Positions 1 to 11,487 of a stretch of DNA of 64,000 nucleotides are shown in pieces. Origin of the DNA: Cryptomeria japonica (taxonomy: Eukaryota; Streptophyta; Pinopsida; Cupressales; Cupressaceae); NCBI RefSeq assembly GCF_030272615.1, contig NC_081414.1, positions 523,574,137 through 523,638,136 on the forward strand, in the 5' to 3' direction. Made by a program: the position numbers and the translations under genes. Every line of letters begins with the position of its first letter. The first letter of the stretch is position 1. Below the pieces are notes generated by a model. That model searched no databases, was not told the DNA's origin, and saw only the letters and a program-made list of their open reading frames with translations.

Positions 1-869
1 AGTTGAATTAGTTTAATCACATTTTAATTATTGTTAGGATAAAATATAGACATTAATAATCTAAATGCTAGGACTAATTTATTTAGTTCCTAAAAGCAAT
101 TAATGGTTATTGGAGATTAATATTATCTTTGTCAATTAATTTAGAGATTTTTGCGTAAATGAATTTATTTACTTATTAAATGGTGGGATGACAATAATTT
201 CTTTAGAAGAGGATATCATGGTGGAATTATATATATTCGAAAATAAGTCCGAGGCCTTGATCTTATGAACTCATTCAGCCTAGATGGAATCTTATACTAA
301 ACAAAAGCAATTAACATTTTAATGTTTGACACTTCAATTTTCAATTGCTTGATTTATTAATATTATTACATTAAAATTATATTAATAATTAATTTATAGA
401 CGCAAGATTTAATCAAGTTATAAAGGAAGGATGTATTATCACAAATGGAGGAAACTTGTTAGGAGATAAACAGTTATTATTGAATCAAGTTATTATATTA
501 ATGCCTATTTAGTAGAAGTTGATCTAATTAAGAATTATAATTTGCAACTATAATAAAAGGGACACTCGATGTGAATTTATTATTGTCCTTATAAAATCAG
601 TTTGTTCCATTTGAATATAGGAGTTATCATAATTTGATATGTTAGGAATATCCTAACTTTGTCGTCTAGGAATTTTATAGAAACCTAAGACTTCTAGATA
701 AATTTGTTCTATTCATCGTTCACATTATAAAAATGTTTTGTTATAATTTAAGATTCCACTTGGAACAACCTATTAAGATGTCACATTTAATTAAGCATAG
801 GTTGCATATAATTAAGTGTTTCCAAAAAAATTGTTGTTTGGGTTTTTTGCCCAAAAGTTTGGGCATGAC
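1..869. other. AT-rich flank, no gene seen
   Basis: AT-rich sequence with stops in every frame and no recognisable protein family. It ends where the truncated E1 5' LTR begins. It shows no resemblance to the LINE that flanks E1 on the other side, so the left boundary of E1 is probably rearranged. Confidence 0.6.
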
Positions 870-1303
870 AGACACTGGTCATTCACAAATCACAACCTCT
901 ACAATATTAATCCCCTTTACATTAAAACCATAGGATAAGTAACTAGGATTCATAGAACCAATTAGCAATAGTATACATACTTCTAAATTTCAAGTACAAA
1001 GGTCGAATAGCTTTCACAACAACAATCTTGAAATCATCTCAAAGCCACCTATCCTAGGAACCTATTCCATTCTTAGGTAGAGAAGACTTTAGATCAAGAT
1101 ACTCAATCTGCTATAAAAAGAATTAGTCATCGAAAGCCAATAGTGAATAGGTATACTCGCCTAGGTCTTGCAGAGCCTAAAGTGAGGGAGTTAGTAACCA
1201 AATAGGTTCACTCTATAAGCTGCCCAAGTCAAATTGGAGGGCTTGATCATAGGAGTTGGCATTTCCTTAGAACCTATCCAATCTATTGATTTGAGATCCA
1301 ATA
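870..1303 (+). repeat. E1 5' LTR, left end truncated
   Basis: About 434 bp aligns collinearly with 29932-30364 with scattered substitutions and small indels. Alignment starts at AGACACTGGTC and stops just before the primer site. The right copy appears to extend about 70 bp further upstream, to a polypurine tract, so this copy has probably lost the start of its LTR. Confidence 0.8.
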
Positions 1304-1306
1304 GAT

Positions 1307-1324
1307 TGGCGACTCTATTGGGGA
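1307..1324 (+). other. E1 primer binding site, tRNA-Arg type
   Basis: TGGCGACTCTATTGGGGA lies three bases after the LTR end. It matches, with a few transitions, the complement of the 3' end of plant tRNA-Arg(ACG) as I recall it. This primer type is known from Ogre and other Tat elements. Confidence 0.7.
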
Positions 1325-1349
1325 GAGTATTCATTTAAAGGACTCTGCT

Positions 1350-2960
1350 ATGGGAAAGAACTCGTATAAAAAGAAACAAATTTCCTCTCTAGAGAGAGGT
1401 GGCGACTCTGAAGAAAAGAGAAGAAGTTTTATGTATGGAAGGAGGCCAATAACACAAGGCCATACAATAGTACAATTGAACTTTGATCAAGAAAGAAACA
1501 AGAAAAAACCAAACAAAGAATCGACAGACAATCCAATGGAACACATGAATGATTTCATGAACGAGAGGTATAACCATTATTGCTCTGAAAATAACTCACA
1601 ATCAGCTTGGAATAAACAGAACCATACAATTCCTTCATGCCCAAGAAATGAGGACTTGGTAGCTACAGATAAAGCACGAAAAGGAAAATTCCCTCCTAGT
1701 TTTGAAAATCATCGCCCAAATTCGAGAGCAAATACATCAAGTTCCTCAAGTTCAAGCAGGATGGATGCACTAGACCGTTTTGTAGATTTGACGACACAAA
1801 TGTTAGATGTAGCTACTAAAATGAAAGATACTGGAAGAACAAGGGAGTGTGTGGAATTATGTGCTAGGCTGGGTATCAATATCAATGAAAATGATATTGA
1901 TCATGACCTGAATAAGTATAAAGAAAGATGTGAACATGCAACCCAAGGGTCGGACAAGGGAAGAAATCATAAAGATGAAGCCAATGTAAAGAAAAATACC
2001 TATAAGATAACTGGAAACCCCTTATATGATCATGAGAATGGTAATTATGCATACACCCATGTACCTCCTGAACATCAGTACAATCATTATAACAACTTTG
2101 CATATCAAACTCAATTCCAACCCCAAAACCAATTTCCCCATTATAATAACATGAGTCAAAACCATGGAAATTTCTTCCAGAGAGGATATGGATTGATGAA
2201 TACAGAGCGTATCAGACAATTTGACTTTTCAAGAATGATGGTGTATCCTCATCCCATCCCAAATGAAATTAGGACTGCATTACCAAAATTCACTGGGAGT
2301 AATGCTATCATAGGAGAAGCACATTGCAAAGCTTTCGATACAATCATGGAAGATTTTTGCCTCCCATATGAAGATGTTAAAATGAAGTTATTCATGCAGT
2401 CTTCAATAGAAGATGCATGAGATTGGTTTAGAATATTACTTGATGCTTCAATAAGTAGCCTTGCAGAGTTTAGGAGACTTTTTCTCGAATAGTATGGAGA
2501 TCAAAATAGCCCTGAGTTTGCACTACATTAATCATAAGTATAAAAATATAACCTAATGAGACAATAGTCAATTTCAATAGAATATTAAATAGAGTTATAA
2601 ACAAAATTCCTAATAGGATAAAACCAGTCCCAGAGGTAAGTATCTTGTACTAATAAATGCCTTTGACAACAAGACAAATTATGAACTCAGAACAAAAAAC
2701 CCTACAACTCTTCAAGGAGTTATGAAAGCTTCCATAACTATAGAAAACAATAGAAGAGCTACTGAGAGAATTGGGAAGAGAGAAGATACTAGGTTGTTCA
2801 ACCCAAAAGCTCCCAAACAAACTAAAGATGAAGATAAATTGGACAAGGTATTAAATGTTCTAAAATATTTATTTGTGAAGGTAAATAAAACAGAAAAACA
2901 ACAGTTCTTCCATCATGATAGACCCAGACTACACGATATGCCTTACAACACTACCTAGAA
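1350..2960 (+). pseudogene. E1 gag, N-terminal and capsid part
   Basis: The first ATG after the primer site (1350) opens a 356-codon frame ending at TGA 2418-2420. The protein is basic at the N-terminus, then Ser-rich, then Asn/Gln/Tyr-rich. It ends in the retrotransposon gag signature (LPKFTGSN..., then WFR...AEFRRLF after the stop). The same frame family continues with stops to about 2960, including a Lys-rich segment at 2722-2958. Function by family: nucleocapsid formation. The stop codons and loss of continuity show that it is non-functional. Confidence 0.75.
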
Positions 2961-4236
2961 GGATGTGAAACCAGTGGAGAAGAGTCAAAAGGATAATATG
3001 CAAACACCAGATCCTCTGAAAAGAACTGTTAATCAAGTGTCAGATGATAACCTATGGTGCTTTGCCTGTGACATGCCACATTCTCCTTACCAATGTATAG
3101 TGGCAAAGAAGATGCAAGAATAAGAAGAAGAATGTGAAGGGTATATAGATGACCACACCATAAATTTTCTATCATTCAAAAAATATAACTCCTTTGAGGA
3201 AGAAGGGGATGGTGATGTAAGTTCCTGACAGATCAATCAGCAATGTTGTATGCATCAAATATTCTTAGATGAGGAAGAAGAAATAAAACTCAAGGTCTCC
3301 AATGAGGAAGAAAGGGAAAGAATCATGGTGGCTACAGTGGAACAAGCCAAAAGAACCTATGCTCTTAGAAAAAGAACCATAAACCCTGAGTAGGGAAAGC
3401 CCTCCAAAATGTTCATAGAAGAAGTCAATAAAACATCTAAACCAATAAATAGAATGAGTAATATCCAAGATAAGGACCCAGGAAAAACCAAAGAGAAAGA
3501 GGTTCAGATAACAAAACTGCAAAAGGGAGAGATAGAGAATATGGCAGCTACTTCCCCAATAACCATTGCCACATTGTTTGATATTGGCAATTCTTTGACA
3601 CAAATGAAGGTCTTTGTGCCATTGCTTGAGATGATGAAGTTCCTAGAATACAGAGAGAAGACTCTAAGGATGATCACAAATGTCTCAGGAGATAAAGTGA
3701 AAGAACACAAGCAGGGTGGTCAAGACAATAATGGTGAACATGATCAAGCTCCAACCATTTATTTGGGGTCGACAATAACAAAAAATCCTTCCCAAGTAGA
3801 TCCCTTTTACCTGACTCTAATGATCAATAATAAGATGATTAAAAACTGTATGATTGATTCAAGTGCAACAATAAATGTTATGCCTATAGGAGTCATGAAA
3901 GAGCTTGGAATGGGGGTGGATACAATGTTTGGCAAGTGTTACACTATGGATAATAGATTTGTTCTAGTAGTGGGAATTATGAAAGATGTAGAGTTCAAGC
4001 TAGAAGCATGCCCCAAAGCATCCTACAAGACAAACATCATGGTGGTGGATGTCCCTCCAAATTATGGAATGTTATTATCCAAACAGTGGTCAAACCTGAT
4101 AGGGGGACATGTCCAATTGGATTTGTCATATGCAACCATACCAGTGAATGGACATGAAGTGAGAATTGAAAGAGAGACTTGTTCCTCATATATCATTGAG
4201 GATGTGGAAATTCCTGAGCCAATATGTTTTATTTAG
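2961..4236 (+). pseudogene. E1 gag C-terminus and aspartic protease
   Basis: A zinc-knuckle-like CFACDMPHSPYQC (C-x2-C-x3-H-x4-C, one residue shorter than the usual knuckle) lies at about 3058-3096. An open frame of 275 codons follows (3409-4236). It contains a retropepsin-like core: MIDSSATINVM, a decayed D-S-G-A active site (third residue Ser instead of Gly), then a flap-like region and a GMLLSKQWSNLIGG segment in the place of the usual LGR/W motif. The family role is cleavage of the Gag-Pol polyprotein. It runs directly into the RNase H-like domain after a TAG at 4234-4236. Confidence 0.72.
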
Positions 4237-4242
4237 TCAGAC

Positions 4243-4851
4243 ATGGATAATTTTAAAATCCAATTGACAAAGCCAAAGACTGAGGATTTGTCTCCAATTG
4301 AGTCTTGCATAAAAGAAACAAATGATCAAGTGTGGTGCATGTACTTTGATGGCTCGTGCAGTAAGGAAGGAAGTGGAGTTGGGATTCTATTCATTTCACC
4401 AAGTGGAGAAACATTTAAGTATTCTTTCAAGTTGATATTTGAATGTACCAACAATATTGTTTAGTATGAGGCTCTAATCACGGGACTGAACCTAGCAGTT
4501 AAGCATGGGATTAAAATCCTTAGTGTATTTGGGGACTCAGAACTGATAGTGTACCAAATTAAGGAAAAATATGCCTCTAAACATATCAGATTGAAGCAAT
4601 ATAGGAATGTAGTGTGGGACACTATCAAATTGTTTGATGCCTTTCAAATAAATTGGGTTGATAGGTCAAAAAACATATTGGCTGACTTTCTAGCGAATAT
4701 TGCACTAAAGAAAAATGATGTGACATTGAATGGAATATTAGAAGTGGAGATAAAAGTCAGACCTTCTATCCCTGATAACCTATACATCTGGCAAATTTTT
4801 CAAGATGATGCTCATCTACTAAATTTCTTGCAGTGTGTGGATCATTATTAG
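4243..4851 (+). pseudogene. E1 additional RNase H-like domain (aRNH type), upstream of RT
   Basis: WCMYFDGSCSKEGSGVGILF, then ECTNNIV-stop-YEALITGL, then FGDSELIVYQIKEKYASKH, then ILADFLANIA match the order of the plant RNase_HI-like (RVT_3) domain: catalytic D (FDGS), E (YEAL), D (GDSE) and D (LADFLA). One TAG (about 4462) interrupts it. In the Tat elements I know, this second RNase H lies after the RT-RNase H pair; here it lies between protease and RT. E1 also has a normal Ty3 RNase H after RT, so it is a dual-RNase H element. Confidence 0.78.
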
Positions 4852-5381
4852 GCATAGGCTATTAAATTTAATGACTTTGTGGAAGAGATCGATGGGAAAG
4901 AAACCTTGTTTGGACAAGAAATCATATAGCTGAAATCAAACAAAATACCAAGAGGTTTGGTTGCATTAGAAAGAACTTTCAATGCACAGGATATAATAGA
5001 AACTAAAGTGATTGCAGCTAGAGAAAGTGGTGTTGAACAAGTTAACTTGGGAAACGAGGAGTCACCAAGGCGTGTGTTTGTTGGAAAGAAATTAACTCCC
5101 AAAATGAGGCAACAACTAATAATATTGCTTAGAAAGTATAGGCACATTTTTGCATGGTCATATGATGACCTCAAAGCCTATAGAGAAGATCTTTTCTAGC
5201 ATGAGATACCCCTTAAACTTTATGCCAAGCCATTTAGACAATAAAAGAGACCTAGAAATCCAACCTTGCTACCTAAGATGAAAGAATAAATAATAAAAAT
5301 GAAAGATGCAGGGATAATCAAACCTTGTAGGTATTCCACTTGGGTTTCAAACCTAGTGCCTATCAGAAAAAAGAGTGGAGA
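4852..5381 (+). pseudogene. E1 reverse transcriptase, N-terminal part, cut by E2
   Basis: An 80-codon open stretch (4957-5199) carries the RT leader KLTPKMRQQLIILLRKYRHIFAWSYDDL in two adjacent pieces. After a TAG come the HEIPL, AKPFRQ, RPRNP and KDAGIIKP signatures and finally WVSNLVPIRKKSGD at 5340-5381. E2 begins at 5382, and the next RT residues (DIRLCVDFRNLN) resume at 14091. Two or three other stop codons are present. Confidence 0.82.
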
Positions 5382-7039
5382 TGTGTGGGGGAAAAAGTGA
5401 CACTAAGCAAACATGCCCTAATCTCACTTTCAATCACACACTTGTGGAATACGAAAGAGCCTAGAGGTATAACACAATTGGCTACTTCTTTTTGTGGAAG
5501 AGAGAGCCATGGGCTACCTATTAGGATTTCTATTCCTTTGTTGCAAATGATAGATAAAATGATGCAAGTTCAACTACTAGCCCTAGAGTGCAAGTATGAA
5601 CTACTAACAAGATTGTAGAATTGAACTTAAACAATGAAAAGTTGTAAACACAAGGATAAAACAAGAATGCAAATGCGTACCTAGGGTTAAAATCTGAGTG
5701 GAAATGTTCAGGACGGGGGCGCGGGCACCACTATCCTAATTTTGCACCTGAAACTGCTATTTTGCAACCTGAAAAGCTGTCGGAAATGCTGAACTTGCTG
5801 TCTGACAGAAGGACCAGGGCGCCCAGCGCCCTTGTCCTAGGGACCAGGGCGCCCAGCGCCCCTATCCTAGCAGGACCAAGGTAGCCCACGCCCCTGTCCT
5901 GGTCTTTTGCACTGAAATTTGGTGTGAAGTTCTGTCTCGGTCCGCTTCCGTCGGATCTGCAACTTGCGGCATCGTTCGAATCTCGAAACCTGCACTTATA
6001 TCTGAAAAGGTATGGTGGGCAGCTATATAGGGTTTTGCCTTAGTCAAACCCCCACTTTGGTGGTTTCCACCTCCACGAATAGCCAAGTTGTATTGTAAAA
6101 GTAGTGTGTGCAGACCTTGTGTGTGTGCAAGAAACTAAAATGCAAGTAAGCAAACTAGAGCAACCTAGAAAGTAAACCCTAATTGCTTGTAAATGATAAT
6201 GTAAATGCTCTAAATCAAGATGCAAAGTGATCTAAAGCATGAATAAATGATATATTGAAGCTTATGCAAAGACATGAAAACAACATGAAATCATACCCAA
6301 CCCCAAGGGAGGGGTACGAGCCAATCTTCAGTCAGTGATCCCCTATTGCTCTCCAATGTCTTCAAAGCCCTAAATGGATGAATGAAATTGATGAATGCTT
6401 GATGGATGGATGTTGAATGTTGTTGAAGTCTTCAAAGATCTGCTCTTTCACTGCATAGAAGGCCCTTTTGAAACCAAAAATCTCATCCTTTCAAATGAAG
6501 AAAGAGAGCTCTTATATATGAAACCCTAGGTCTTAATTTCAACTTTTGGCCGACCTAGAGATTGAATCTCCCACCAATTTCTTGGGGTTAAGCCTTATTT
6601 TATGATTGGATCATGCTCCTAAAATTTCGAGAAAAATGTCCGGGACCATGTGCACGCCGGGCGCCATGGTCCCAACAACTTTTCACCAAATTTTCAGGGC
6701 CGTCGGATATGATGATTTTAGAGCGAATCCCAAAGTTACAGCTGATTTTGAGATGTTTTGACCCCCGAAATCAAGCCCCCAAGTTCAAAATAGGACCTAA
6801 TCAGGGTTTTTGATTAAATGATGTATTGGAGTAATAAAATTAAAGGGGCACACTTTAATGACAAGGGCCCAACTTTATGATATGGGAGATGATAAAATAG
6901 AACCTTAGACCTAATTAATTTAATTAATTAAGTGCTAAAGGGGAAATGCAATGCAAAATGCAAAATGCGCCAAGGCGGGTGCTAAACTAGGTGTGAAATT
7001 GTACCACCCTAGAAAGTGCGTACAATTTACGACGCTACA
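5382..7039 (-). repeat. E2 3' LTR
   Basis: A 1658 bp repeat, very similar to 12448-14090, beginning TGTGTGGGGG and ending CGCTACA on the plus strand. It contains three GC-rich imperfect repeats of about 30 bp at 5811-5903 (GACCAGGGCGCCCAGCGCCC type), the inverted pair GGGACCATG/CATGGTCCC around 6644-6673, and an AT-rich stretch with TTAATTAATTTAATTAATTA at about 6910. Short open frames across it are not conserved genes. Confidence 0.93.
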
Positions 7040-7054
7040 TTTAGCCCCCACTTT
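7040..7054 (-). other. E2 polypurine tract
   Basis: Read on the minus strand, AAAGTGGGGGCTAAA lies immediately before the 3' LTR, the expected plus-strand priming site for reverse transcription. Confidence 0.8.
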
Positions 7055-8876
7055 AGCGGTCATATGAACACTACGTGCATATGCAAGCTAAAGTACAGGA
7101 AAGTAAACATTATTTGAAAAAGGATATATCCATAAGTCCGTCGAACGAAGCCCCCAACGGTATCTGTAGTACACAGTTAGGAACCGCACCCTACAAAACA
7201 CACGTTAGATCACAAAATCACCTAATGCTTACTAAGGAAAGTGATGAATATTCAAGGGTAGCTATATGCCCCCCCCTGTTTCGGCTTGCTAATTTTAGTG
7301 AGTTGAAACAGGGTATCATGTTTACCACTTCGAATTGTTAAAGAATATTGATGACAAATGCTCACAAGAAGATTTGATATGAGATCAAAAACTAATGGAG
7401 AATCATTTGGTAAGAAAGAGGACTAAATCTCAATTCCAACACAACAAAGAGTGTGAGGATTTAAGAGTTCTCTAACACAAGATGAAGGATGTAAATGGAA
7501 ACAAAATGCAAAGAGAAGAAAAGAAAGGAAAAAAGCATGAATACACACATTGGTGATCCATGAGAAGAATAGTGAGAGAGAAAACATGGACTTCTCGCCC
7601 CTAGATCTTGTCTAGGTGATCCATGGGACAAAGGACATGGAAAACTAGCCCCTAGAGTCTGTCTAGGTGATCCATGTAAGGGAGGAGAGTGAGAAAGTCT
7701 AGCCTTATGCTGCTAGTTCCACTCAACCTCGTGCATGTGTGTGTAAGGGAGGTTAGAAGCACCTCATAGGAGTCTATGCCCGAGTACGCTACAACCTGTA
7801 TATGTATAGTACAAAAGCGTGACATCTCGCTCTAAGAGTCTGTGCTCTGGTTCCGAGAATAATCACCTTGCATAAAAGAAAAATGGATACATCTCGCTCT
7901 AAGAGTCTGTGCTCTGGTTCCGAGAATGACCCATTGCTCAAAAAAGTGTAATGTTTATGTCGTAAGAAAAGTAGAACAAGGATACCTACCTTCATCACAA
8001 AAGAAGATACCCCAAAAATGCAACAATGTCATAGATCCAAGCAAGAGAGTTTTGCACTCTTTAAGCAAGGATAAGATAGTTGAAAAGGGATATCTTGTAG
8101 TATGTGTAAAGGAGATCCTTAGAGGAGAAGAGATCTTTGTACAAAAGACACCTATCCTTGAGAGGAATTGTCTTAGACAAATATAACATCTTCTATAATA
8201 AGACAAAGAAGAGAATAAGAATGCAATACTTCCTTCTTTTGCGAGGTGAAAGTGATTCTTAATGAAGGATGGCGCTCTTTTTAACCCAATTGAGAGAGTG
8301 AATTCATTATGGATGTATTTTACCAAGTGCAAAAGAGATTGTAGTCAAGGACTTGCACCTCTTGTAAGAGAGAATCCTTGAACAAACAACAACAAATGCA
8401 TACAAGGAATAACATCAAGTAATAAAGTTCACACCATCCACAAAATAGGAAAAAGTGGATCCTTAGATAAAAATAAGAAAAGATCATTGCCTCCCAAGGA
8501 TAAGGACAATGAGAAGGACTTACACAATCTTCTAGGGAGAGATTTAAACATAAGCAAAATGTACTACATACTCACATGAGTTCATGCAAGCAAGACATTA
8601 GTGTATGTAAAATGCTCCTCACAAGAAGTGGGTAAGGTAAGAAAGAGAATACACATCTTCTCCCATATCTAGGAAAAGAGGATTCTAAAGAAAAGATGAT
8701 CAATATTTCCACATTATTACCCCATAGGAACAAGAGATAACATAGAAAAATTAGGCTATTATGTTTCTTCAAAAATATGATTGCACTTGAAATTGTACCA
8801 TCATGAATGACAATGAGCCCCTAGTAAATGACCTACCAATGTCAAATAATGATGAGCAACATAATAGCCATTAATT
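7055..8876 (-). other. E2 3' non-coding region with short direct repeats
   Basis: No coding family is recognisable over about 1.8 kb. It holds repeated TCTAGGTGATCCATG words (about 7611 and 7662, with a partial copy near 7551) and a perfect 39 bp direct repeat (7822-7860 and 7889-7927) containing CTCTAAGAGTCTGTGCTCTG. The RT and integrase genes of an autonomous element would normally lie here. Confidence 0.6.
7822..7927. repeat. Perfect 39 bp direct repeat pair inside E2
   Basis: Copies at 7822-7860 and 7889-7927 are identical and separated by 28 bp. They begin ACATCTCGCTCTAAGAGTC and end GGTTCCGAGAAT. Identity inside an otherwise decayed element points to a recent slippage or recombination duplication. 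Confidence 0.9.
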
Positions 8877-9497
8877 TTATTTAAAGACATGATAGATTAA
8901 ATGAGGTATTTGAATATGACATGCTAAATGCTCAACTATAAGTGAGATCAAAAACATGTATAAAGTGATAAAAATTGAAGAAGAAAAGTCACAAGAAATC
9001 TTAGAAGAGGGATGAGTGTAATTTATTAGAGCCTTATCCCTGGAGGAAAGGACTTTATGATGAATAGGAGATAAAGATTCATAAGTGGATTTAGAAATTT
9101 GAGAGGAGTCATAAAGAGATTTGTTCATCGCCAAGATTTCCTTATGGGGGGAATGAGAGTTGATAGAAGTAGAAGATGATTTAGTTGAAGTGAGATCATC
9201 ATCACTATTAAATATAGCATTCACATTGAGAGATGGTCTTTTAGATGCTTTGGTGGGCTTAGAAAGATTATATCCAAGTCCACATGAATATTCATGCATG
9301 TTATGTTCTAAAGGAACTTTAATTCCTTGTTCATTTGTGCCACAACCATTTCCACTATAGCCACTCTTAGCAAAAATATGAAAACCACGACCATAACGAT
9401 TAGCCATTTCAGAAAGAAAATGGTTTTTCATAAGACAAAGAATCAAATTCTTCAGAATTAGAGGTGTGAGGAGCAGAAGTTTGAGAAGCGGCCACAA
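8877..9497 (-). pseudogene. E2 G-patch domain region
   Basis: In a frame shifted relative to the protease ORF, the minus strand reads IFAKSGYSGNGCGTNEQG, IKVPLEHN and CGLGYNLSKP. This fits the G-patch pattern (aromatic-Gly, G-x-G-x-G near the start, a GLG near the end). G-patches follow the protease in betaretroviruses and in several plant Ty3/gypsy polyproteins, where they are thought to bind nucleic acid. A Ser-rich tail follows. After this the coding sequence ends, with no RT. Confidence 0.65.
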
Positions 9498-10059
9498 AAT
9501 TATTGCTCATAGGTTCAGGTAAGACTGATTGATCTCTAGTTTCTTCCTTCTTTTTAACTTTAAGCTCTCTAGGAGGAACCCTATACTCACCTACAAAGGT
9601 GGGATTAAAATCAAGAGATCCCCAATCATCTTCTGCAAGAACCTTCTCAGGATCAAAATCCTTTTCATGTGTAGATTCAAGTTGAGAAGAATCTTCTTCA
9701 AGAACTTCAGACTCATCCAAAGAATTTTGATTATCAGAGGGTGATGATTCATCCATAGGTATCTTGTTTAATGAGTCATCACTAGAAGAGGAAGGCTTAG
9801 AAGGACTCCCTTTGGAAGTAGATGTTTGCAAACAAGCTTGAAAATTAGTATCACCTATCAAGGTATATGTCTTATTATTATAAATAAATTTAACTTGTCT
9901 ATGCAATGTAGAGGGGACAGCTTGCATACTATGAATCCAAGGTCTCCCTAATAACAAGTTGTATGTTAGATTTCCCGACATAACATGGATAGGAGTAGGA
10001 AAAGTAACAGGTCCCACTGTGATGGGTAAGGTGATAATACCTAATGAAGACTTAGCCAC
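9409..10059 (-). pseudogene. E2 aspartic protease, C-terminal half, and acidic linker
   Basis: The frame follows the N-terminal half of the protease after a single TGA, probably a CGA-to-TGA change. It carries VAKSSLGIITLPITVG, then NLLLGRPWIHSMQAVPSTLH, the conserved LGRPW element of Tat/Athila-type retropepsins, then a Ser/Asp/Glu-rich linker. A frameshift near 9410-9440 leads into the G-patch region. Confidence 0.75.
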
Positions 10060-10071
10060 ATTATCAAAGCC

Positions 10072-11427
10072 TCAAATGGGATGAGAGTCAGGATCAATAA
10101 GGGATGTATCCACATTCATCTTATGCAATAGATTAATGCTACACACATTAAGGCCAGAACCATTATCTACCAGTGTTCGTCTTATAGCAGTGTCATTTAT
10201 GATAACCACAATCATCAAGGGATCACATTGATGTTGAATTTCACTAGTAGGCAACTCATCTTGAGTAAACACAATTTGAGCTTTAGGATTCATCACAGAG
10301 TTAACCAAAGACACTATATTACTAGATGTATTAGGTGGAGGAACATTCAAATCTTTCAAGGCATCTTGTAACATTCCATGATGAGCGGAAGAAGTTTGGA
10401 TCAAATCCCAAAGGGATATCTTAGCAGGGGTAGCTTTAAGTTGTTCTATGAGATCATAGTCCTTACTAAGCATTTGTGAAATACGAGGAGCTTGAGGAAG
10501 AATAGGTTGGGAAGGAGGAAGTGAAGTTGGGATAACTGGAGGAGGATTAGGTTGCCTATTATTTCTTGTGTTATAGGTATGAGCAACCGCATTATAACTC
10601 TCTCTAGTCAGTTGCTTAGCATACTCATAAGGGCTCTTAGTAGAATAACCTTCTTGCACAGTAATAATAGGTTTCTTAGGAGTGCAAAAAGAATCATTAG
10701 CATAACCACCTTGAACCACTAAGATAGGCTTATTTAAAGGTTGAGAATTTTGAGAAGGATAAGCACCTTGGACAGTGAAGAGAGGTTTGTTAGGTGTTTC
10801 ATTCACATGTATCAAATTGATTAAGGATGGTTTAGAGGAATGAACAAAAGTGTTGGAAGAATTGTTGATAGTCTTCTCTTGCACTAAAATCTCATCACGG
10901 ATTAAATCAATTTTAGGAGAGAGACAAGGGGTAGGCATTGATGTTCTAGTAGGAAGAGTAATACTAGGAAAGGTCATATCATCCTCTATCATCAAAGGAT
11001 CTACATGGGGAATAAACTCTCTAGGAGAAGGATCAACATTACTCTCTAAAGTCTCACTTTTGAGATGAAGATCTTTGAAAGAGATGTTAACCATCTTGTT
11101 TTGAACTAGGGTTTCCTTATGAGTAGAACCAAGTTGAGGAGAGGGAGATGCTTTATTTTTGGAGGGAGAATGATTGAGATTCAAGGAAGGTGAGAAACTA
11201 TCAAGGGAGTTTTCAATCTTGATTTCATCCCCTTTGGCTAGGGTTCTCTCATGGGGTAGAGAATAATCTACACCTTCCTCTAATGGTTCATCCCAAATAG
11301 CGAAGTTGTTGAAAGGAATGTTTGAAGTATTGTCAATTTCGGGAGAGGAGATAACATTGTTTATTAATTCCTCATCCTTAGGAGGGAGAGCACCAATAAA
11401 TGTGTTAAACTCATCCTCTTTCCTCAA
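10072..11427 (-). pseudogene. E2 modular protein and N-terminal half of protease
   Basis: A 451-codon open frame. The N-terminal two thirds is acidic, Ser/Pro-rich and built of repeated modules. Three tandem copies of a roughly 20-residue unit of the form KP(L/I)-x2-VQ-x-(A/G)Y lie at about 10620-10800. Then comes YDLIEQLKATPAKISLWDLI, typical of the segment preceding plant Ty3/gypsy protease. Last is the retropepsin core TLVDNGSGLNVCSINLL, with a D-N-G active site. No gag major-homology or zinc knuckle is visible. By family the protease would mature a polyprotein. Confidence 0.75.
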
Positions 11428-11487
11428 AATATGTTCAATATGATCTTTAGGGGAGAGAGAATTAAGGAAATTGCTTATTATTTCATC

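Noticed and set aside
857-861. GTTTG as the E1 target duplication with 30365-30369
   Set aside because: The left copy does not abut the LTR and the left LTR is truncated; a 5 bp match can occur by chance.
733-933. 66-codon plus frame at the E1 left boundary
   Set aside because: Spans the flank/LTR junction and has no similarity to a known family.
5340-5618. 92-codon plus frame crossing the E1/E2 boundary
   Set aside because: Chimaera of E1 RT and the E2 LTR, repeated at the other LTR (12421-12612); not a gene.
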